In this document: one piece after another, positions 51,111-55,071 of the stretch
Layout: the number at the start of each line of letters is the position of its first letter
Position numbering within the stretch: position 1 is the stretch's first letter
Source of the DNA: Bacillota bacterium
GTDB lineage: Bacteria > Bacillota > Dethiobacteria > DTU022 > UBA8154
Direction: 5' to 3'
NCBI GenBank assembly: GCA_012837615.1
Contig: DUQX01000072.1
Location: 1 to 55,071, forward strand
DNA: 55,071 nt
Notes under the pieces: generated by a model
What the model was told of the DNA's origin: nothing
Seen by the model: only the letters and a program-made list of their open reading frames with translations
The model's database searches: none
Program-made: the position numbers and the translations under genes

Positions 51111-51290
51111 ATATAGCTATTTATTTTTAAAAAACCAAAATAAGTTGGATTACAAAGAAGGTATTTTAATTATTATGTGGAATAATTAATTTTGAGTTTT
51201 TTTAAGGGTAATTCACATCTCAAGGGGGGGAATATGAAATATAGAGGAACTTAAATTAAAGAAAACTTATTATAAAGGGGGTAAAAATGA
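51111..51290 (+). promoter_or_regulatory. livK leader with mini-ORFs
   Basis: AT-rich leader. A six-codon ORF (51234-51254, MKYRGT) follows an AAGGGGGGG ribosome site, and a three-codon ORF (ATG 51287, stop at 51296-51298) overlaps the livK start in another frame. Promoter hexamers are not clear (TTGGAT near 51144 is a weak -35). Confidence 0.4.
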
Positions 51291-52469
51291 ATGAATAAAA
51301 AAATCATTTCTTTGTTGTCTATCTTGTTTTTATTATCGGTTTTGGTAGCCTCCGGTTGTGGCGGTAATGACCAGCCATCAGGCCCGGCATCAGATCCGGG
51401 GCCTGCGTCGGAAGGTGAGGAAGCCCCGGAATCTACAGTGGTAAAAATCGGTATGGTTGGGCCACTGTCAGGGGGAGCTGCTACTTATGGACAAAGCGTT
51501 AGAAACGGTGTAGAAATTGCTGTAAATGAGGCTAATGAAAATAACGAAATTGAGGGCGTTGTTCTGGAACTGTTTGCTGAAGATAGCGAGGGGGACTGGT
51601 CCAAAGCGGCCAATGCTTTCTCTAAACTGGCGGAACAGGACAAGGTTAATGTGATTGTTGGGGGCGTTTTAAGCTCAGAGTCTGAAGCAGGCGGCCCGAT
51701 TATCATGAGTGCTCAAATACCGACAATCTCTCCTTCATCTACGGCTACCGGACTTACTTTGGGTAATCCTTATCTTTTCCGTAACTGTCTCTCCGATGAA
51801 GTACAGGCCTCTCAGCTGGCTGAGTATGCTGTTACGGAGCTTGGATTGAGCAAATTTGCCATTCTCTATACCAATAATGACTATGGAGTAGCTTTAAAAA
51901 ATGCCTTTGAAGAAACAGCCGGCTCGCTGGCAGAAGTATTAGCTGTGGAGGCTTTTATGGATAACGATGAAAACTTTAAGCCGCAGCTTACCAGCATTCA
52001 GCAACTAAATCCCGAGGCCATATTTATTGCCGGCTATTATACAGAAGCTGCCAAGATAGCCCAGCAAGCCAAGGAGCAGGGTCTTGACGTTCAGCTTCTT
52101 GGAGCTGATGGTTTTTACTCCCCGGTGCTGATAGAAATAGGTGCCGATGCAGTCGAAGGTGCTATATTTACAGCCGGATTCCATTCGGGAGACGAGTCTC
52201 CTGCTGTGCAAAATTTTGTAAATAATTACAGAGAACTTTTTAATGAGGAGCCGGATATGTTTGCCGCCCAGGCTTATGACGCTGCCCGTATTGTTATTGA
52301 AGCGATTAAGTCGAAAGGGACTGCCCCCGAGCAAATCCGGGAAGGTATTGCCGAAACCGAGAACTTCCCTGGGATTACCGGCAACACTAGTATAGATGAA
52401 GAAGGGGATACAATTAAAGATGTCCTGATTTTGAAAGTTGAAAACGGAGCTTTTGATCGTATTAGATAG
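51291..52469 (+). CDS. livK: branched-chain amino acid ABC transporter, substrate-binding lipoprotein
   Basis: 392-residue periplasmic-binding-protein type I lipoprotein. The signal ends in lipobox VASGC (Cys23), followed by a Pro/Ser/Glu-rich linker and the receptor domain (KIGMVGPLSGGAATYGQSVRNGVEIAVNEAN; SPSSTATGLTLGNPYLFRNCLSDEVQ). It captures branched-chain or related amino acids, or possibly amides, for the LivHMG permease encoded next. The true ligand is not visible. AAAGGGGG lies about ten bases before the ATG. Confidence 0.94.
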   Translation: MNKKIISLLSILFLLSVLVASGCGGNDQPSGPASDPGPASEGEEAPESTVVKIGMVGPLSGGAATYGQSVRNGVEIAVNEANENNEIEGVVLELFAEDSEGDWSKAANAFSKLAEQDKVNVIVGGVLSSESEAGGPIIMSAQIPTISPSSTATGLTLGNPYLFRNCLSDEVQASQLAEYAVTELGLSKFAILYTNNDYGVALKNAFEETAGSLAEVLAVEAFMDNDENFKPQLTSIQQLNPEAIFIAGYYTEAAKIAQQAKEQGLDVQLLGADGFYSPVLIEIGADAVEGAIFTAGFHSGDESPAVQNFVNNYRELFNEEPDMFAAQAYDAARIVIEAIKSKGTAPEQIREGIAETENFPGITGNTSIDEEGDTIKDVLILKVENGAFDRIR

Positions 52470-52574
52470 ATTGTAAGATAGATAATATATCATTAAATAG
52501 TACGCAGATGGAGGGAAAGAAAGCTTTCCCTCCTATCCAGCGTTTTGAAGGCAGACAAGTATTGGGGTGGGGAG

Positions 52575-53447
52575 ATGTTTCTTCAACAATTAGTAAACGG
52601 GATAGTCCTGGGTAGCACTTATGCCCTCATTGCTTTAGGTTATACCATGGTATACGGAATTATTGAATTAATCAATTTTGCCCATGGTGAGATATATATG
52701 TTTGGCGCTTTTATTGGGATGATTCTTGTAACCGTCTATCAGGTCCCTTTCTTTATAGCCTTTTTCTTAGCCATGGCCCTGGCAAGCCTTTTGGGGATAA
52801 CAGTAGAATATTTGGCTTACCGTCCTCTAAGGCGTTCTACCAGGTTGGCGGCGCTAATTAGCGCTATCGGTGCTTCAATCTTCTTGCAGAATTTGGCTCT
52901 GTTAATTATGGGGTCTCGCCCATATTCTTTTCCTAGCCCTTTTGTTTCCAAGATATATAAAACCTCTTTTGTTACTATATCCAAGGTAGAGGTAATTATT
53001 CTTATAGTATCGTTTTTGTTAATGCTGGGTCTGACTTTTTTGATCCAGAAAACCAAAATAGGTATTGCCATGCGCGCAACTGCTCAGGACAAGGATACTG
53101 CCAGCCTCATGGGGATAAATATAAATAAAGTTATTACTGCTACTTTTGCCGTAGGTTCAGCCCTGGGCGCTGCAGCCGGTGTAATGGTCGGAATTTATTT
53201 CCGTTCTGTTACTCCGATGATGGGGTTGATGCCGGGGTTGAAAGGATTTGTAGCAGCTGTTTTAGGCGGTATCGGCAGTATACCCGGGGCGATGCTCGGA
53301 GGATTGTTGCTTGGGGTTGCCGAAGTGATGGGAGCAGCTTATATTTCCTCGCAGTACCGGGATGCCGTGGCTTTTATGATCTTGATTGTTGTGCTTCTTT
53401 TTAAACCATCGGGTTTAATCGGAAGCTCGTTACAGGAAAAAGTATAG
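52575..53447 (+). CDS. livH: branched-chain amino acid ABC transporter permease LivH
   Basis: 290-residue membrane protein with about eight helices. QQLVNGIVLGSTYALIALGYTMVYGIIELINFAHGE is the LivH hallmark (recognised from GYTMVYGIIELINFAHGE), and GMNINK-type GININKVITATFAVGSALGAAAGV follows. ATG 52575 sits behind GGGGTGGGGAG; the frame opens at TTG 52545 but homologues start at MFLQQLVNG. It pairs with LivM. Confidence 0.94.
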   Translation: MFLQQLVNGIVLGSTYALIALGYTMVYGIIELINFAHGEIYMFGAFIGMILVTVYQVPFFIAFFLAMALASLLGITVEYLAYRPLRRSTRLAALISAIGASIFLQNLALLIMGSRPYSFPSPFVSKIYKTSFVTISKVEVIILIVSFLLMLGLTFLIQKTKIGIAMRATAQDKDTASLMGININKVITATFAVGSALGAAAGVMVGIYFRSVTPMMGLMPGLKGFVAAVLGGIGSIPGAMLGGLLLGVAEVMGAAYISSQYRDAVAFMILIVVLLFKPSGLIGSSLQEKV

Positions 53448-53471
53448 TCGTGTAAGAAGGTGACAGGTGTA

Positions 53472-54347
53472 TTGATTAGTGCTTACTATCTGCAGATAAT
53501 CATCCTGGTAGGAATAAACATTATTATGGCGTCCAGCTTAAATCTAATAACCGGTTTTACCGGACAGTTGTCCATTGGGCATGCTGCTTTTGTGAGTGTT
53601 GGAGCTTATGCCAGCGCTCTTGCTACTCTAAAACTGGGTTTTCCTTTTTTCGCCTCCCTTTTGTGTGGAGGGTTGGTAGCTGCTTTTTTTGGTATTTTAA
53701 TTGGTATTCCTACCTTAAAACTTAAAGGTGATTACCTGGCTATAGCTACCCTTGGTTTTGGTGAAATAGTGCGAATTGTATTTTTAAATCTGGAGATAAC
53801 CGGAGGAGCGGTAGGTCTAAGGGGTATACCTAAAGATACAACGCTGACATGGGTGATTATCTCCGTCATAGTGACACTTTTTGTTTTATACCGTATAATA
53901 AGATCCAGGGTAGGCAGGGCTCTGATAGCTATCCGTGAGGACGAGACGGCGGCTGAATCCATGGGCATTAATACCACTTATTATAAAATTCTTGCATTTG
54001 GCGTCGGTGCTTTCTTTGCTGGTCTTGGAGGAGGGCTTTTCTCCCACTATTTTCGCTATATTCAACCCAACAGTTTTGGTTTTTTAAAGTCCATTGAGTA
54101 CCTTTGTATGGTTGTTTTAGGCGGACTGGGAAATATATGGGGTTCCGTCATCGGCGCAGCAGCTCTTACCGCGATTCCGGAACTTCTGCGGGCAAGCGCC
54201 GACTACCGGCAGCTGTTTTATGGTGCGATTCTTGTTATTATGATGCGGATAAGGCCAGAAGGGATAATGGGTGAGGGGATTTTTAGGAAAGGTAATTCAG
54301 CAGGGGATTATCTCTTATCAAAAATAAAGATAAAGTTCAATAAATAA
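53472..54347 (+). CDS. livM: branched-chain amino acid ABC transporter permease LivM
   Basis: 291-residue membrane protein with LNLITGFTGQLSIGHAAF, GDYLAIATLGFGEIVRI and EYLCMVVLGGLGNIWGSVIGA, all typical of LivM. TTG 53472 has AAGGTGA eight bases upstream; GTG 53460 is also in frame but overlaps that site. It forms the channel with LivH. Confidence 0.93.
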   Translation: MISAYYLQIIILVGINIIMASSLNLITGFTGQLSIGHAAFVSVGAYASALATLKLGFPFFASLLCGGLVAAFFGILIGIPTLKLKGDYLAIATLGFGEIVRIVFLNLEITGGAVGLRGIPKDTTLTWVIISVIVTLFVLYRIIRSRVGRALIAIREDETAAESMGINTTYYKILAFGVGAFFAGLGGGLFSHYFRYIQPNSFGFLKSIEYLCMVVLGGLGNIWGSVIGAAALTAIPELLRASADYRQLFYGAILVIMMRIRPEGIMGEGIFRKGNSAGDYLLSKIKIKFNK

Positions 54348-54377
54348 AAACCGGAGTATTTAAATTTTCTATAGGGG

Positions 54378-55071
54378 ATGAAGGTATTGCCTGAAGTTTC
54401 GTTTTCAAATAATAATGTCCTTAATGCTGTTAAGGTTAGCCGATATTTTGGCGGATTAAAGGCTGTCGAACAGGTGGATTTTTGCGTAAAAAAACACGAG
54501 ATAATGGGTTTAATCGGGCCAAATGGAGCCGGTAAAACTACGCTTTTTAACCTTTTTACAGGGCATTATCAGCCTTCCCGGGGTGAAATTTACTTCAAGA
54601 AAGAAAAAATTAACGGTTTAAAACCCTATCAGATTACAGCAAAAGGCCTTTCTCGAACCTTTCAAAATATACGCCTTTTTGGTAAAATGACCGTCCTTGA
54701 TAACGTGCTTGTAGGCAGGCATGCCAGGACCTGTTCGGGGTTAATCGGCGCTATATTGCAGCGGCCGCGCGATAAACGTGAGGAAGCGGATGCAAGGGAT
54801 ATCGCACTGTCTCTGCTTGCTTTTGTTGGCCTGGATGGTAAAAAAAATGAGCAGGCTAAAAACCTTTCTTATGGTGAGCAGCGCCGGCTTGAGATAGCCC
54901 GTGCCCTGGCGGCGGATCCGGAGCTATTGTTGCTCGATGAGCCGGCAGCCGGCATGAACCCTCAGGAAACAGGCAAATTAATGGAATTGATTTCCCGAAT
55001 CAGGGATGAAATGAATAAAACCATTTTGTTGATTGAGCATGATATGAAAGTTGTCATGGGGATCTCCGAAA
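54378..55071 (+). CDS. livG: branched-chain amino acid ABC transporter ATP-binding protein LivG, partial
   Basis: The gene runs off the right edge after about 231 residues; only about the last 25 are missing. Walker A is GPNGAGKTT (residues 47-55), the signature is LSYGEQRRLEIARAL, Walker B is LLLLDEPAAGMNPQE, and the switch is LIEHD. Start uncertain: ATG 54378 directly abuts AGGGG, whereas TTG 54387 has GGGGA eight bases upstream. A LivF gene is expected beyond the window. Confidence 0.93.
   Translation, partial: MKVLPEVSFSNNNVLNAVKVSRYFGGLKAVEQVDFCVKKHEIMGLIGPNGAGKTTLFNLFTGHYQPSRGEIYFKKEKINGLKPYQITAKGLSRTFQNIRLFGKMTVLDNVLVGRHARTCSGLIGAILQRPRDKREEADARDIALSLLAFVGLDGKKNEQAKNLSYGEQRRLEIARALAADPELLLLDEPAAGMNPQETGKLMELISRIRDEMNKTILLIEHDMKVVMGISE

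Noticed and set aside
1-55071. tRNA, rRNA or CRISPR array
   Set aside because: No cloverleaf-like segments with TTCGA-type arms, no rRNA motifs and no regularly spaced repeats were found by eye; a covariance-model scan would be decisive.

Overview
The window reads as a chromosomal segment of an anaerobic, Gram-positive, endospore-forming member of the Bacillota (Clostridia-like, possibly syntrophic or butyrate-metabolising). The basis is: a clostridial-order Rnf complex (C-D-G-E-A-B); a four-gene beta-oxidation/crotonate module under a sigma-54-type activator; spoIVFA-spoIVFB homologues inside the rod-shape cluster; the ctsR-mcsA-mcsB-clpC class III heat-shock operon with a CtsR box; oxygen-sensitive radical SAM proteins; and Bacillus-type split sulfur-transfer genes. 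Non-ATG starts (TTG, GTG, one CTG and perhaps one ATC) are frequent. The genus cannot be fixed from sequence reading alone.

Layout. 1-4846: tail of a sigma-54 activator, then thiolase, 3-hydroxyacyl-CoA dehydrogenase, acyl-CoA dehydrogenase and enoyl-CoA hydratase. 4847-5617: non-coding block holding a long inverted repeat and a MITE-like element. 5618-9460 (minus): TGS-domain GTPase and a large secreted subtilase ending in a dockerin-like domain. 9977-15153: rnfCDGEAB, followed by moaC, the flavin transferase apbE that should flavinylate RnfD and RnfG, and a Gx-type membrane protein. 17616-30783: the cell-shape/sporulation/RNA block maf-radC-mreBCD-pbp2-rodA-spoIVFA-spoIVFB-two TIGR03960/TIGR03936-type genes-RNase G. 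30864-33022: NrdG-type activase and larA. 33198-40252: aspartate aminotransferase and serC (minus), adenine deaminase (plus), cysteine desulfurase, thiI and a NifU-C-type scaffold (minus). 40384-40551: second MITE copy. 40789-45335: trxB-trxA, then a bacterial NHEJ set (Ku, a separate ligase, a separate LigD-type polymerase). 45661-51028: a small Cys-rich protein and the CtsR operon. 51291-55071: branched-chain amino acid ABC transporter livK-H-M-G, cut by the window end.

How it fits together: acyl-CoA oxidation yields NADH, Rnf couples ferredoxin/NADH electron transfer to an ion gradient, and ApbE supplies its covalent FMN. The most unusual points are: (i) an IS66-like MITE family with 8-bp target duplications; (ii) two genes (thiolase and mcsA) whose Shine-Dalgarno is separated from the ATG by an inverted repeat; (iii) an RnfG with a duplicated FMN-binding domain; (iv) a Ku gene whose ribosome site lies inside a terminator-like hairpin; (v) a larA leader with mutually exclusive hairpins; and (vi) mreD starting on CTG directly after an in-frame stop. 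No tRNA, rRNA or CRISPR array was seen.
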